A stretch of DNA of 64,000 bases from Dermacentor variabilis. Its lineage: Eukaryota > Arthropoda > Arachnida > Ixodida > Ixodidae. Under the pieces are notes generated by a model. The model was not told the DNA's origin. It was given only the letters and a program-made list of their open reading frames with translations, and did no database searches. Position 1 is the first letter of the stretch, and every line of letters begins with the position of its first letter. The position numbers and the translations under genes were made by a program. The DNA lies in assembly GCF_050947875.1 (NCBI RefSeq), contig NC_134568.1:266490202-266554201 (forward strand), in the 5' to 3' direction. Shown piece after piece: positions 20,621-33,840 of the stretch.

Positions 20621-22030
20621 ACTTTTTTTTTTTTGCGTTCGGGCTATGTAAAAATGTTTCTATCAACGAAAGGAAAGTACACGCTGCGCTCTTCCGCGAA
20701 AGAAATAATCATAAAGACTGCTGTATGCAGTAAACACGTCGAAAAGGAAACGCTTAGTCACGGCGTTAAAAGTACATTCGCAGTAAACCCAGCCGCAGTA
20801 AACGCTGATATGATTGTCGGCAAAGATCTGCCCTCTCATGAAAACGACCAGACATTGAGATGTGTAGAGAACCACTTTACGAAACACGCGCATTAAATGC
20901 GAACAAGAAATAACACCGCGCGCAAGCCGAAGCATGGCTCGTAATTTTTTTTTCTGTAAGGGTTGCGAACAATGCTTGCTAGTAACGATGCAGCTGCTTG
21001 AGCTTCAATTAAGTTGTTGTCTAGTTACACTGAAAGAGAATTTGAAGGTGACATATCGTACTACGAATTCAGTACGTGGCTTTCTTTACGCCAGACACAG
21101 ACGTTAAATAAATTTTGAAACTCTTAGGGAGGCGATTGACAGCTACAGGCTCAGACTGCTTTACAAAGACATATAACAGTGATGCTTCCCTCCTGAACCC
21201 TGCGGTTTGGATATCTTTGTTGTTCACACATCTGGAACATTTATGGCGACGGGGCAGGTTGGAGTCATATCACTTATCGGCACCAAGAAGGAAAGTAGGC
21301 CGAATAGCAGGGTTGATATGAACCACACAAATCACAGCCTGAAATAACGCACTGTGCCAAGTCTATTAAGCGCCTCTGGCGTAAAGCTCTCGTAGCGCGT
21401 TATACACGTCACTACTCGCATATAATTATGGCACCACTTACAATCCTTGTAGTAAACAAAGATGTTTCCTCCTCAACAATCAGTGTGTTTGTGGGAATGT
21501 TGTATCATTTACGTTGGAGCGCCGTGCCAACCTACGCTACAGTAGAAGCTGGACCATGCGTTGCAAATCCGAGAGCTGGTGACCCTCATTATCCGATGGC
21601 ACAAATGGTACATGTATGACCATACTGACATGTTTAAGTGACGCAAAAGATAGTCGAAACGAAAAACGACTACGCGATCGCTGAATGTCATTGCTGCTCT
21701 ATTGACTCGTCGTCTGCTTATTTCGAGGTTCTTAGTTCACGAACTAAATTAAACCAATATCTTGAATATGTGGCCGTGCGCTCCTGTCGGTTTAGCTGAG
21801 CTTGTTCACCAGGCCCTCCTGTGTGCGCATAGGAAAAAAAAATCAGTACCGTCAATATCATGAGCCGTCGAGATTAAGCATTAGAGAGGATGTTCTGGTA
21901 CTAAGAGAAGTCATTATTATTTCCTAATCAGGTGAGGGCAGTGCGAGTGGCATGACGTCGGCAACAACAGCCACGAAGACAGAACCATACTGCTATTCTG
22001 GCTGGCCATAGTGTAGGATGATTACCCAAT
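20621..22030. other. Non-coding, nothing recognised
   Basis: Mixed-composition single-copy-looking DNA; no supported feature. Confidence 0.35.
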
Positions 22031-22039
22031 AAAGTCATA

Positions 22040-22520
22040 GAGTTGGCGCCCCGGCTGCCGGGCAGAGCCTGTGCGCAGGGCGTTATCCGACGTAATGCGG
22101 CGCAGCAGCGCCAGAGGAGCGGGAGGGCGCGCCGGAGAGCTGCGCGGCTAAGCCAAAGGGCAAAGAGGTGAGGAAGTGTGCCGGCGAAGCAACAGACGTC
22201 CAACCGGTCCAAATCAGCGTAATGAGCTCGCCGCGACTCTCGCCATGGGACTTGGGCCCCGCAGCTGCGCGGGGGCGGCGGCGGCGGTCGAGAGAAGCGA
22301 GCCCCGTAAAAGCTGCTGCATCCAGTGCCGGTTTGTACTCGTTATTCAGGGGCTAATCGCTGCGCAATTCATTTGCTGCGGCGGCGGCCTTAAAATATCA
22401 TTAGGCCGGCAACGGCGTCATCTTAAGCCTGCTGCCTGCGCCCTACACGAAGGATTAGGCCCCATTAGTACGCCGCGGTAAGCTGTCGCCTCGCCGCCCT
22501 GGCGGCATCACAATTAGCTT
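22040..22520. other. GC-rich island 3
   Basis: CpG-rich block including a GGCGGCGGCGGCGG run and AT-containing patches such as CATTAGGCCGGCAACGG and ATTAGGCCCCATTAGTACGC. Alternating TAAT/ATTA cores and GC blocks are reminiscent of conserved regulatory elements. No coding supported. Confidence 0.4.
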
Positions 22521-23038
<518 letters not shown>

Positions 23039-23044
23039 GGGGGG

Positions 23045-23920
23045 AGGGGCAGCCAGCATTTAGACTGCGCCATTCAAGACGCTTCCAGCATATACGCAGC
23101 CTTCCCAAAACAAATGTTTAGTTTGTGCTTGAAGTGGGCAAAGGATGCAATATTAGATCTTTCCTTACTCAAAGGCATAAAAAGACAGTCACGCTCGTAT
23201 AAATAGAAAGAATATTACAAGATGTATGTGCGTTGGTGGGGGTTCGAGAAGAACTAGCGCACTCAAGCGAATAACGGAAATTTAGATTCCCTTGCCTCGT
23301 TACAGCTAAACGAATTTAAAAGTGGGCATTAAAGAATCTCCTTGGATGCACTCACGAGATTAGATGCTGACATTACTTGAAATGACGCCTTAATAATGAT
23401 AATTTGGACATTTTTGAGGTGCGTAGCAGCAAGTTTATTCGTGCAAACAGAATGCACATTCACAAGCGCGCAAGACACTTCTCGTTCTGTGTTCAAGAAC
23501 AAAGCATCAAGAAGGACAACTCATGATGAGAATGGCTAAAAGGGCGGCTCAACGCCGACACAGCCGCGCAAATGGAAGAAAATGTTTTCCCGGATGTCAT
23601 TTTGGCGCTTCTGTTGCCACTGCCTCGGCACTCATCTATGTTGCTTTTTGGCCTTGTTGAGCATTTAAAAGCATTTTAGTCTAGGCAAATCTCTTTCGCA
23701 TCATCGATGTCAACAAGAACATCAGAACTGAGCGTGTTTCTTCCAGCATAGCTAAGGACAAACGGCGCACATCCAGCAGGCAAAATGGCCGCACGCATCA
23801 GCGCTGGCAAACAGCGAGCACGGAGAGAAGAAAAAAATTATCTCGAGGAAAAGAGGCTTCGGCAAAACGCAAACATTCTTTACGCAGTGAACGATTTCCT
23901 TCTGGGCCCGTCGTACTCGC
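23045..23920. other. Non-coding, nothing recognised
   Basis: No domain, RNA or repeat recognised. Confidence 0.35.
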
Positions 23921-23929
23921 TAGAGCCAT

Positions 23930-24680
23930 CTCGGCGCCACCACCCCACTGGAACGAGCGAGGGGGGGGGGGGGGAGGGGAAGGAGATGCATGGAGCAAAA
24001 TAAAAAGCCAACGGAGGGTCGGCGTTGGAGAAAAGCAAACATCTCAGCCGGAGCGTTTGCATAAATGCACGGTCGGGTTCACCATGAATCGGGAAGCAAA
24101 CTTCTTTTCTCGAGGCGCCCGCGTGAGGAAGGCTTCCCCCGGCGAGCCGCCGGTGTAACAGCGGGGGCGGCTTAGCAGCACAAGAGGAGGAGCAACATGG
24201 ACCTCACGTGTTGAAAGTTTTCTTCTTTCTTTCCCAGCCCGCGAGGATTCAGAAGCCATCATCTCGTCATTTTCATAAATTTACGTGCCCGGGGGTCACA
24301 AGGTTGCACCGCGCCGCAGTCGATGATTCGCGTGCGCGCCTTGGCGCTCTGTCTCGCGCCAGCCGGGCCGTGATGGTCGCGAGCGATGAGCCGCGCGAGC
24401 CGAATGCGCCCGGAATGCGTCCAGAATGTGACGCTTGAATTGGGCCCCGACAGGAAATGGCCTGCCTGCCGGCTAATGATGCCAACGGTAGCCATTTCGA
24501 GACAAAGCCGATCGTTACGCTCTCCGGGGAAGTCGCTTCAGACACCGCTGCACTCTCCTAAGGCGCGCTTGGGCTGCCACGATGCGGTGGCTCTGAGTCT
24601 TCGTGCTCTGGGATCTCCTTGGCGAACCGGCGGGAGTTCGCGCCGCGTCTTTTAGCGGCCTCGCTTTTGTGAAAGCGGTT
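23930..24680. other. GC-rich island 4
   Basis: Starts with a G run (23960-23978), then CpG-rich sequence with patches such as GGCTAATGATGCCAACGG. Frames are short and overlapping. Possible regulatory or untranslated sequence; no coding evidence. Confidence 0.4.
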
Positions 24681-25554
24681 GCGGCTTCAAAACAGCAGGA
24701 AATATATCGCCGGCCCCAGATAGAGGCTATTGCCGAGTGTCTCTTTGCCCTCTATTGATAAGGGCAGTTAACCTTTCCCAGTAGCACTTAAGCAACTTTC
24801 TGGTGGGGTTTTGCACTTTGCATTTTGCCACCTGGCCTACAGGTGGCACCATGAATGAAGGGCTTCGCACGAAGATTACGCAGTTTGGTTAACGTACATG
24901 ACCTTTCTTCTTTCATTTCCTTTTACTATTGTTTCTCTCCCATCTGACGGTGACTAATAGTTCATTTTTTTTTTTTTGCTTTGTAAGGTAGCTGCTGACT
25001 TCGTGACCCTGGTCCGAGGCTTCAATTCCTCGAACGCGCAACAAGTCATGAACGATGTCATTTTCTAATGCAAATTCAAAACGCGTGCCAAATAGAGCGC
25101 AGCTTTGTTACGTGGATACCACGTGGATATAACGCGTCACGTAATACGTCACGTCGACGTGAACAGACATGGTTTGTTCACGTCGTGCTAACCAGGCGGC
25201 AGATGTATCTGTATATCCGGAGACAACGAACGCAAACGATACATCGTGAGAACGTTCAAGTATCACAGGGGCAACGTACATTCACGGGACATCAACCGCA
25301 GCCGCAGCATCAGTTCGCGAAAGTGGAATCAAAACTCATTGACCACTTTAATGTGCAGATCGGACGGCTTCGTCAGCATGGTCATTCCCAGTGATGTTAC
25401 GATGCCCTGGACGCCATTTAAATATTATGTTGTGCCCCTCGTCGTGGCTGCGATAATATGTCTGTCGAATGTCTGAGGCATTTGTTCATTGGGTCCGTGG
25501 TGTATTGGGCTTTGCATGCACTGAGTCAAGTGCCTTGGAATCACAGAAAACTGT
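24681..25554. other. Non-coding, nothing recognised
   Basis: Includes a T run at 24966-24978. The ACGTGGATACCACGTGGATA direct repeat at about 25111-25130 is a local duplication. No gene supported. Confidence 0.35.
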
Positions 25555-25790
25555 TTATTGTAGCGGTGGTTCCTGATTAATTAAATCAAGTGCAGCACGG
25601 AGTGCAGCAAGCTCTGCCCCCGTCGATGCGGTCCCACACGATGTTTTTAGCTTACTTTCTTTAGATCTTGCCGGGTTGTTGACTGCAGCAGCAGAGCTGT
25701 TTTTTACCGAACCATCTGTGTAGACATGTTGCAGTAATGTGTGCACGTGTTATAAAGGTGTTTCAATGTTGCTTGCTTTAACTAAAAGCT
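25555..25790 (-). pseudogene. LINE RNase H fragment
   Basis: The minus-strand frame reads QHVYTDGSVKNSSAAAVNNP and then STGAELAALRAALDLINQ, the first Asp and Glu motifs of the RNase H domain found after RT in I/R1-type LINEs. The rest of the domain and all of the RT are absent, so this is a short relic. Confidence 0.75.
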
Positions 25791-25924
25791 CGAGGCCAGT
25801 GCTCCTAAAAAACCTCCGTGCAGAAGGCCATATTCATGCTACTAGGATTCCTGTGGTCTACGGGCCTTCAAGATAGACATTAAGAACGTCGCCCCCTCTC
25901 GCTCTATAGTGTACGCCGTTTGTC

Positions 25925-26035
25925 GCGCTCACTTTCTCTTTTTATCCTCCCACTCATTCCCCCCGTTCAGGGAAAGCAACCGGAACTACCTCTGTTGAAC
26001 CTCCCTGCCTTCCTATGCATCCTTTCTCTCGACTC
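25925..26035 (+). repeat. LINE 3'-tail repeat, copy 1 (diverged)
   Basis: Pyrimidine-rich sequence with CAACCGGAACTAC and GAACCTCCCTGCCTTCC, matching the tails at 43945-44060 and 59290-59410. I infer a shared LINE 3' untranslated end. Confidence 0.6.
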
Positions 26036-27200
26036 TTAATCGGCTTGCCAAAAGCTTTAAACGACGGGATAATAGGGGAGAGAAGGTGACACTTGCGTAG
26101 GCAGTTTGTGATACCACATTTTCACCAGCATTCGAATTTCATGGCGTGTACAGGAACCCGTGCACACACACTCTAAACCAAGAATGCGCGCAACATTTTG
26201 CGCGCGTTTTGAAATGACCGCATTAAAGAAAGCGATAATTATATTTTTTTCGGTTAGGCGAATTATGGTACTATGCTGTCGCTACGGGATTGACAGCTTT
26301 TATTAAATAAAAGAAATAAACAATCGGGATACAAACTGCTCGTGTCGCTACTCCAGCTAAACTCTGAACTATGTAGGAGTGATTGTTATTCATCGCGACG
26401 TCATGCGAGGCGAGCCACAGGAACGAATATAACGGTCATCTCTGACGAAAGGTACATATTAAATCCGGCTGGTCATGTCAGCGGGAGAATTATCTTGCTG
26501 GGGCAGCACTGGCGTGACGCACCCAAGCGGGGTGCCGCGTGGGCCTTATTTAGGTCTGTTTCTTTGGTCTCTTTAGAACGCTCCTGCAGCTCACAAGGAC
26601 GTGAAGGAAACAATTTAGGGGCCAAATCTGTGAGAAACATTTTCAGTAAATTATATTCCTTTCTTAGCATCTGTATCGCCGAGCGCATAATGGTGACAGC
26701 GGGAGCGTGGATTTCTGCAACCCACTGACGAAGGGCGCAAAGAATGAAAAATGAAAAGGATTGTTAGGGAAATTCGGCGCCGAAGTCTAAGAAAATTCAG
26801 CACCTAACAGTGTGATAATCAGGCTTCATTCTATACCTACACTGAAGAATGTTTTCCTTGAAAAAGGACGCAGAAAGGAGAAGAAGTGAATCTGTTTGGT
26901 CGCTGCCTTTGTGCGGTGCTCTGATTTTTCAGCTTTTTTGTATATTTACGGTCAGCATTGACGACGATTAACTAACAAGGCGTCGGTTGAAGATTCAGCG
27001 GGCCGGGCGTCTTACAAGTACGATGTTTCTTTTTTTGAGGACTCAGTTATTACCCTGCCACTACAGTGGTCGGAAGCCGAGAACATCGTCGCGAGCCTCA
27101 TGCTCGTCCAAGTGTACCAAGCCATATCAGGGATACTACAGGCCGCAATGAAAAGCCTGGGGGCTTGCAGACCTCATAAAGCTTCATAAAACAGGCACGT
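26036..27200. other. Non-coding, nothing recognised
   Basis: A 128-codon frame at 26342-26728 and a 71-codon antisense frame have no recognisable domain. No RNA gene or clear repeat. Confidence 0.35.
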
Positions 27201-27618
27201 TTGGTTCTCCACATCATCATCTTCATCATCATCGTCATCATCATCAGATTTTAAGTCCACTGCAGGACGAAGGCCTCCTCCTCCGATCTCTAATTACCCT
27301 TGTGCTGCTCCAACCAATTCCAACTTGCGCCTGTGAATTTCTTAATTTCATCACCCCACCTAGTCGTTTTCCGTCCTCGACTGCGTTTTCCTTCTCTTAG
27401 TACCTATTCTGTAACCCTAACGGTACACCGGTTATCTAACCTACGCATTCCATGAACTGTCCAGCTCCCTTTCTTTCTCTTAATGTGGATTAGAATATCA
27501 GCTATCCCTGTTTGCTCTCTGATCCACACCGATCTTTTCCTGTCTTTTAACGTTATGCCTAACATTCTTCGTTCCATCGCTCTTTGCGCAGTCCTTGACT
27601 TGTTTTCGAGTTTCTTTG

Positions 27619-29229
27619 TCAGTCTCTAAGTTTCTGCCCCATATGCCAGCACTGGTAGAATGTATTGATTGTGTACACCTTTCTTTTTAATGATAATGGT
27701 AAGCTTCCAGTCAGGATCTGACAATGCCTGATGAATGCGCTGCAATCCATTTTTGTTCTTCTGTAAATTTCCTTCTCATGATCAGGGTCCCCTGTGAATA
27801 ATTGACCTAGGTGAACGTACTCCTTCACAGACTCCAGAGGCTGAGTGGCGATCCTGAACTCTTCTTCCCTTTCCCGGCTATTCATCTTTGTCTTCTACAT
27901 AATAATCTTCAAGCCCACTCTTCCGGCTATTCATCTTTGTCTTCTACATAATAATCTTCAAGCCCACTCTTATACTCTCTCGGTTAAGGTCATCAGTCAT
28001 TTGTGGTAACTCGTCCCCAGTGTTGTTGAACAGAACAATGTCTTCTGCAAATCGAAGGTTTCCGAGATATTCGTCATTGATCCTTGCGCCTAACCCTACC
28101 CAGTTAAATAGTTTGAATACTTCTTCCAAGCACGCAGTGATCAGCATTGGAGAGATTGTGTCTCCCTATCTGACCACTTTCTTTAAATGTACCTTCCTGC
28201 TTTTCTTGTGTAGAATTAAGGTAGCTGTAGAACCTCTGTAGATATTTTCCAAGGTATTTGCACAAGCGTTGTGTACTACTTGATTACGTAATGCCTGTGT
28301 GACTGATGGTATCCCTACTGAATCAAATGCCTTTTCTTAATCTACGAAAGCCATATAGAGAGGCTCATTGTACTCTGCGGATTTATTGATAACCATTTTG
28401 ATGACATCGATGTAATCCATTATAGAGTGTCTCTTTCTGAAGCCCGCCTGTTCTCTTGGTTGACTATAGTCCAGTATTGCCCTTATTCTATTGGAGATTA
28501 TCTTGGTCAATATTTTGTGTAACGTTGGGAATGAGCTATTGGGCCTATAATTTGTCAATTCTTTGACGTTTCCCTTTTTGTGGATTAGTATAAAGTTGGC
28601 ATTCTTCCCGTTTTCTGGGACCTTTGAAGTCGTGAGACATTTCGTATAAAGAGCCGCAAGCTTTTTAAGCATTATGTATCCTCCATCTTTGATTAAATCG
28701 ACTGGTATTCCATGTTCACCCGCCACCTTTCCTTGTTTCATGTCTTCTAAGGCCCTTCTAACTTCATCGCAAGTTATAGAAGGAGCCTCTATAACCTGTT
28801 CATTACTACTTTCAAATGAGGTGTCCTGGCTGCTCTGGGTATTGTGCAGGCCAGTATAAAATTCTCCGCTGCTTTTACTATATCTTCGAAATTGCTGATG
28901 ATATTGCCCTGCTTACCTTTCAGTGCATACATCTTGCCTTGCCCTATGCCAAGTTTTCGTCTCACTGATTGCATGCTGAGTACATTTATTACTGCTTCCT
29001 CAGTCTTTCTTACGTTATAATTTAGAATATTGTTTATTTTCTCTTTGTTGATCAGTTTTGTCATTTCCGCGAATTCTATCTGATCTCTCGATTTTGGCTG
29101 TTTCATTTTTTGTCGTTTCTTTATTAGGTCCTTCGTTGCTTGGGAGAGCTTACCTACTGGTTGCCTTGGTGCATTTTCTCCCACTTCAAGTGCTACTTCT
29201 GAAGCCAGCCTAGTTACGATTTCATTCAT
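27619..29229 (-). pseudogene. RTE-like reverse transcriptase
   Basis: Pieces at 29229-28789, 28741-28337, 28147-27944 and 27885-27619 give the RT in order. Motifs are MKQGKVAGEHGIPVDLIKDG, REQAGFRKRHSIMDYI, PLYMAFVD (first catalytic Asp) and NLRFAEDIVLFNNTG, where the FADD box reads FAED, so one catalytic Asp is lost. The C-terminal module EYVHLGQLFTGDPDHEKEI follows. Inactive relic. Confidence 0.88.
27874..27971. repeat. Perfect 49-bp tandem duplication
   Basis: The unit 27874-27922 is repeated exactly at 27923-27971 inside the LINE. Because 49 is not a multiple of 3 it shifts the frame. The identity of the units means it is much younger than the decay of the LINE. Confidence 0.97.
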
Positions 29230-29639
29230 TACCTCTATGGCATCTACCTCTCTCTGTTCTAAGGCTACATATTTGTTTGCAAGTACCAGCCTGAATTTGT
29301 CCGTTTTTATCCTTACTGCGTCTAGATGGCCTGTTTCTTCTTGACCAATTTTACTCTTTCTCTCTTCAAATTGAGGTGAAACCTAGCCCTAACAAACCTG
29401 TGATCACTGTAGTTTACCATACCTAACACTTCTACATCTTGCCCTATGCTGGGATCAGCAGAAAATATACAATCAATTTCATTTCTTGTTTCACCATTAG
29501 GGCTTTTGCAGGTCCAGTTTTTGTTGCTACTCTTTCTGAAGAAGGTGTTCCTTATTCATAGCTTATTCCTTTCCGCGAATTCTACCAACATCTCTCCCCT
29601 AGCGTTTCTAGAGCCGACGCCGTAGTTGCCAATTGCTTG

Positions 29640-30281
29640 TTCTGCAGCCTGCTTTTTCCCCGCTTTTGCATTGAAATCGCTCATGACTACAGTATACTGA
29701 GTTTTTACTTTTCTCATCACTAATGCAGAATCATCTACATAAAAGCGATCTATTTTATCATCTTCGTGACTCTAGGTTGGAGCGTAGGTCTGTACTACCT
29801 TTAATCTATACCTCTTATTAAGTTTTATTACGGCTACTGCTACCCTCTCATGAATGCGATAGAATTCGTCAATGTTGCCCGCCTTGTGTATGTCCTTGTG
29901 TATTAGTAATTCTACCCCGTATATCTTCCTATCTGGGAGTCCTCTATAGCAGAGGACAGGGCCGTTAGTCAGCACTGCATAATCCTTACCAGTTCTTCTA
30001 ACCTCACTAAGACCAATTATATCCAAAACACTGTCTGATAGTTCCTCAAAGAGTCCTGCTAAGTTAGCCTCACTCGAAAGAATTCGGGTGTTAAAGGTTG
30101 CAAAGGTCAATTTGCATTGGCGGCCTGTCCAGGTCCAGAGATTCTTAGTACCCTCTGCTGCGTTACAGGTCTGACCGCCGCCTTGGTCAGGTGTTCCGCA
30201 GCTGCTGGGGACTGAGGGCCATGGGCTAATTGTAGGAGTCATGAGGGCGGTAGTGGCCGAATACTGCATCAGGGAGCCCAA
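29640..30281 (-). pseudogene. RTE-like endonuclease domain
   Basis: The frame from 30281 shows apurinic endonuclease-like motifs: LTFATFNTRILSS, DIIGLSEVRRTGKD, GVELLIHKDI and RYRLKVVQTYAPT. After a stop at 29772 and shifts, VVMSDFNAKAG is readable near 29690-29660. This enzyme nicks the target for target-primed reverse transcription. The copy is broken. Confidence 0.85.
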
Positions 30282-30441
30282 TTACTGTTCTAGTGAGGGA
30301 GTGACATTGTTGAAGCTTAGTGGGCCTTCCTAATTGGATTCGTATAGCCCCACTGGTTCTCGGCGTTTTAGCCGATGTCAGGCGCCACTCCAGGCCTCCA
30401 CTCTCCACAACTCGGAATCAACTTCGGCGACTTCAGGAATA

Positions 30442-31570
30442 ATGACTGAATGTGAAACCGAGAGCAAGAAGCCTCGTCTAGAGGACAGCAAGTATGATGA
30501 TACAACATCGAATTATCAGCTAAGTGATGAAGAAGAGATGGGTGACGAGGCACCGTTTACTTTGGTCACGTATAAGAAAAAACGAACAGAAGGCATTCCG
30601 GTTGTGTTTCACCCAACAAGTGAAGGTACTACTTTTTGGCAAGTAAATCCAAACGGAGTGGCTGCCGAAATAGTTTCCGCTGCCAAAGAAAAAGTACAAT
30701 CTTTCAGGAGGACCAGGGATGGAAGTTGCATTGTCAGTGTTGCTTAGCATCTGCAAAACGCCTTCTGATGCTCTGAAGTGTAGGCGACCTGGAAGTCAAG
30801 CCCTTCATTCCAGAGTCATACACATGAAACGTTGGGAAAGTAAGACATTTGCCTCTGCAGTATACATTCGAGCAACTCCTAGGCTTCTTGAAAGATGCAG
30901 AAGTTATATCGGCACGCAGGTAGATATTAATGTCAAGAAGATGGAGCTGTAAAGTTGCATCCACTTCACACAGTAATTCTGACTTTCAGTGACAATCTCC
31001 CTATTTCAGGAATAATTAACTTAGGTTTCACCAGTAATCTTATGGAGGAATATCTAGGACCAGCACTTCGCTGCTATAATTGCCAGCGATTTGCACACAT
31101 GGCGAAAAGCTGTCGCAGCACACGTCAATGCAAAAGCGGCTCAGAAGATCATGACCACAAGGAGTGCAAGTCACTTCTTCAGCCTAAATGTGCGAACCTT
31201 GCGTGGACATGCTGACTCCTACGCAGGCTGCCCTCAGAACAAGGCAACGGCACAAATGTGTCCATATGAACCTATCTATGGAAGACAATCGCGACGCAAT
31301 GAACCCTCCCTAAACCTTGACATTGTTCATCAAGTGCAAGGTCGCCCACCTCAACGGTCGCCGGAACCACCACAACCAAGAGAACCAACAAGCTATATTT
31401 CTTCTCAAGAGAACAACAAAGATTGCAATCAAGAGCCCAATCAAGAGGATCACAGTCAACCACCCAGTCTTATGCGTCAGTACTACGGAAACCCACACGA
31501 CAACAGGCAGAATGTAATACACCATGTAATGGGTGCACTGAACAGTTCCGATGGTAACGTCTCTTCGTAA
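30442..31570 (+). pseudogene. LINE ORF1 (Gag-like, zinc knuckle)
   Basis: The ATG at 30442 opens MTECETESKKPRLEDSKYDD, an acidic N-terminus. After stops/shifts near 30747 and 30952 the frame 30955-31215 carries CYNCQRFAHMAKSCRSTRQC, a CX2CX4HX4C knuckle with a second Cys cluster. A Gln/Pro/Asn-rich tail follows to 31570. ORF1 protein binds element RNA. Broken by at least three shifts. Confidence 0.8.
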
Positions 31571-31984
31571 CCGAGGAGGCAGGTGACGCAGAGCAGGAAC
31601 AGTTGGTAGCTCGAATGGCTCACACTCGTGCCAAGCACTGGCGATCCGGCTGGCCCACTGGTTGCACAGCAGGCATGGAAGAGACGATCTGGCTGGCCTT
31701 GTTCCTGTGCTCTTCTTCTTCATTACAACCAGAAAGCTCCAATATTCGCACACATTATTCTCAGCTACCTTACGCACCTACTGCAGAAGTAACGCCAGTT
31801 AATAGGGACCATACCACCGCATCGGTGACGCAAGCGATTTTGTCAATGCTTTTCGCAGCTCTTAAGGCAATCCTATCTGGTCTGCCGGAAGCAACCAACC
31901 TACCGGAATTGATAGCGTTGTTGCCTCTGGAAACACTATTGCGTCAACAATCCCAGCCAGAACTGCGACAAGAAGTACATGAAT

Positions 31985-32693
31985 AACCGCCTCAAAAGTG
32001 TCTCCATATTTCAGTGGAATGCCAACAGTCTTTAAAGGAAGTGTGCTGACTTTCGTAAACTGCTCGTACAATACAACTTTCCAATATATTTGCATTCAAG
32101 AGGCGGAAATCAGTGGCGATTTTCGCCTCTCGAATTATGTGATGTGCAAGACGTCTCGTCAAGGTACTGTTAGCAGAGTGCTCCTGTGCATCAGAAACGA
32201 CTTACCATCTTATCAAATTCAGTCCAGTGAGTCAGACTTTCCGGAATTCATCGCATGTAATGTATCCTTTGGTAAGCTGTGCATAACAGTGGTCAATGTA
32301 TATCTACAACCTTCAAACCGTATTTCAGTAGATGCGCTAGTGGATATAGTCAAAGTAGCTAATTTTAATGCATCTATATGTGGAGACTTCAATGCACACA
32401 ACATTATCTGGGACAGTGATCATTGTGGTGCACGTGGTAATGCTATTCAGTGCGCCATATATAAATGAAACTTGACTATTTTAAACAATGGATCGCCAAC
32501 ATTTCTTCGTGGATATAATTATTCAAGCTGCATAGATGTTACCCTGCGTTCACAATATCTAGTGAATTGTGTGGGATGGACAACGGATGTGGAAACGTGC
32601 GGAAGTGATCATTTTCCCAACCTTGTAAATCACCCTAGCATGCGCAATGATATCAAGCGTTACAGAAGACTAACCAACTGGAAAGATTTTTGA
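31985..32693 (+). pseudogene. LINE ORF2 endonuclease
   Basis: APE-type endonuclease motifs are readable: YICIQEAEISGDFRL, CITVVNVYLQPSN, ASICGDFNAHNIIWDS and CGSDHFPNLV (His of the SDH motif). A stop at 32466-32468 lies within the domain, and shifts occur near its start. Target-nicking enzyme of the element, inactive here. Confidence 0.88.
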
Positions 32694-33576
32694 TACTGCC
32701 TAACACATCAAATTAATCACATGCAACGATTGAAAGATTTACAGAACTTTTGCAGGATAATGTGGACATATGCACAAAGAAGTTCTCAATTCCAAAAGAA
32801 TATGCTACAGTTGATGGAGAGTATGAACACCTAAGAGCCATCAGACGCCTATCCGAAAGAGCGTACCGACAGAACGGAAGTTTAGAAGCACACTAAACGG
32901 CTCAGAAATTCACAATGTAATGCGCAGATGCATGGAAAATTTAGGCAAACTGCGCTGGCGCGATTTCTTCGGCATGCTGTCTCCTCAGTTGTCTGTCCCA
33001 CGAATTTTCCTAGTAATTCGTTCTTTAAGCGGATCTCTAACATGGAACTTCCCATTTCGTGATCTGGCTTTAACTCGGGATACATGTGAGATAATAGTTG
33101 CAGATGAATTTTGCGAGCTTACTTCCAGACCTACTGTTTCTTCACAATGTGCAGGATTTGATAATACAGTAGTGTTAGCTAAGCAGAAAATTACTGCTTG
33201 CTACTGAGCACAACATCCTGAATTTGATCATGCTTTCGCATTAAGCGAGCTTCAATGTGCAATTGCATCATTTCGCCAAAAGTCTGCTGCTGGACCGGAC
33301 GACATTACATATAAAATGCTAAGAAACCTCGGGCCGACACGTATAAATGCTCTCTTAGACATCTATAATAATCTATCGATAGAAGATACTGTACCTGACT
33401 CTTGGAAAGTCGCTCGAATCACCCCAATTTTAAAACTTGGTAAGACGCCCTTGTGCCTTGAATCATTCCGCCTAGTTAGTTTGACAAGTTATTCATGCAA
33501 AGTAACGGAGAAAATGATCGACACGCGACTTCAATGGCGGTGTAATGAAACGGATGTTTTGTCCAATTACTTAGCA

Positions 33577-33590
33577 GGTTTTAGAAAACA
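33577..33590 (+). repeat. SINE target-site duplication, left
   Basis: GGTTTTAGAAAACA is repeated at 33827-33840 as GGTTTTAGGAAACA, one mismatch in 14. Confidence 0.85.
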
Positions 33591-33826
33591 AAAAAAAATT
33601 ATGGGGTTTTACGTGCCAAAACCACTTTCTGATTATGAGGCACGCCGTAGTGGAGGACTCCAGATATTTCGACCACCTGGGGTTCTTTAACGTGCACCTA
33701 AATCTAAGTACACGGGTGGTTTCGCAATTCGCCCCCTTCGAAATGCGGCCGCCGTGGCCGGGATTCGATCCCGCGACTTCGTGCTCAGCAGCCCAGCACC
33801 ATAGCCACTGAGCAACCACGGCGGGT
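33591..33826 (-). mobile_element. Ruka-like SINE inserted in the LINE RT
   Basis: In reverse complement it starts with the tRNA-like head (GTTGCTCAGTGGCTATGGTG, GGGATCGAATCCCGGCC) and ends CACGTAAAACCCCATAA plus an A/T tail. It is close to full length. Flanking 14-bp duplication and disruption of the RT show that it jumped after the LINE was in place. Confidence 0.93.
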
Positions 33827-33840
33827 GGTTTTAGGAAACA
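33827..33840 (+). repeat. SINE target-site duplication, right
   Basis: GGTTTTAGGAAACA, second copy of the 14-bp duplication. Confidence 0.85.

Larger units (their letters stand above)
27205..30415 (-). mobile_element. RTE-like non-LTR retrotransposon, decayed
   Basis: Nearly the whole length of a LINE is present on the minus strand: APE-type endonuclease, reverse transcriptase, a long C-terminal region, then a CAT/ATC-repeat tail (27218-27246), as in RTE-clade elements whose 3' ends carry short tandem repeats. There is no LTR. Many frameshifts and stops exist, including a 49-bp tandem duplication at 27874-27971. The 5' limit is set near 30415 because the minus frame 30408-30226 still reads element leader (TSAKTPRTSGAIRIQLGRP). 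RTE clade is my best guess from domain style. Confidence 0.88.

Noticed and set aside
20096..20896. 266-codon plus-strand frame as a host gene
   Set aside because: Ala/Arg/Ser-rich, no recognised domain, with overlapping frames on both strands in a CpG-rich island. The last third has different, AT-rich composition.
26342..26728. 128-codon frame as a gene
   Set aside because: No domain, no neighbouring exon signals I would trust, and an antisense frame overlaps it.
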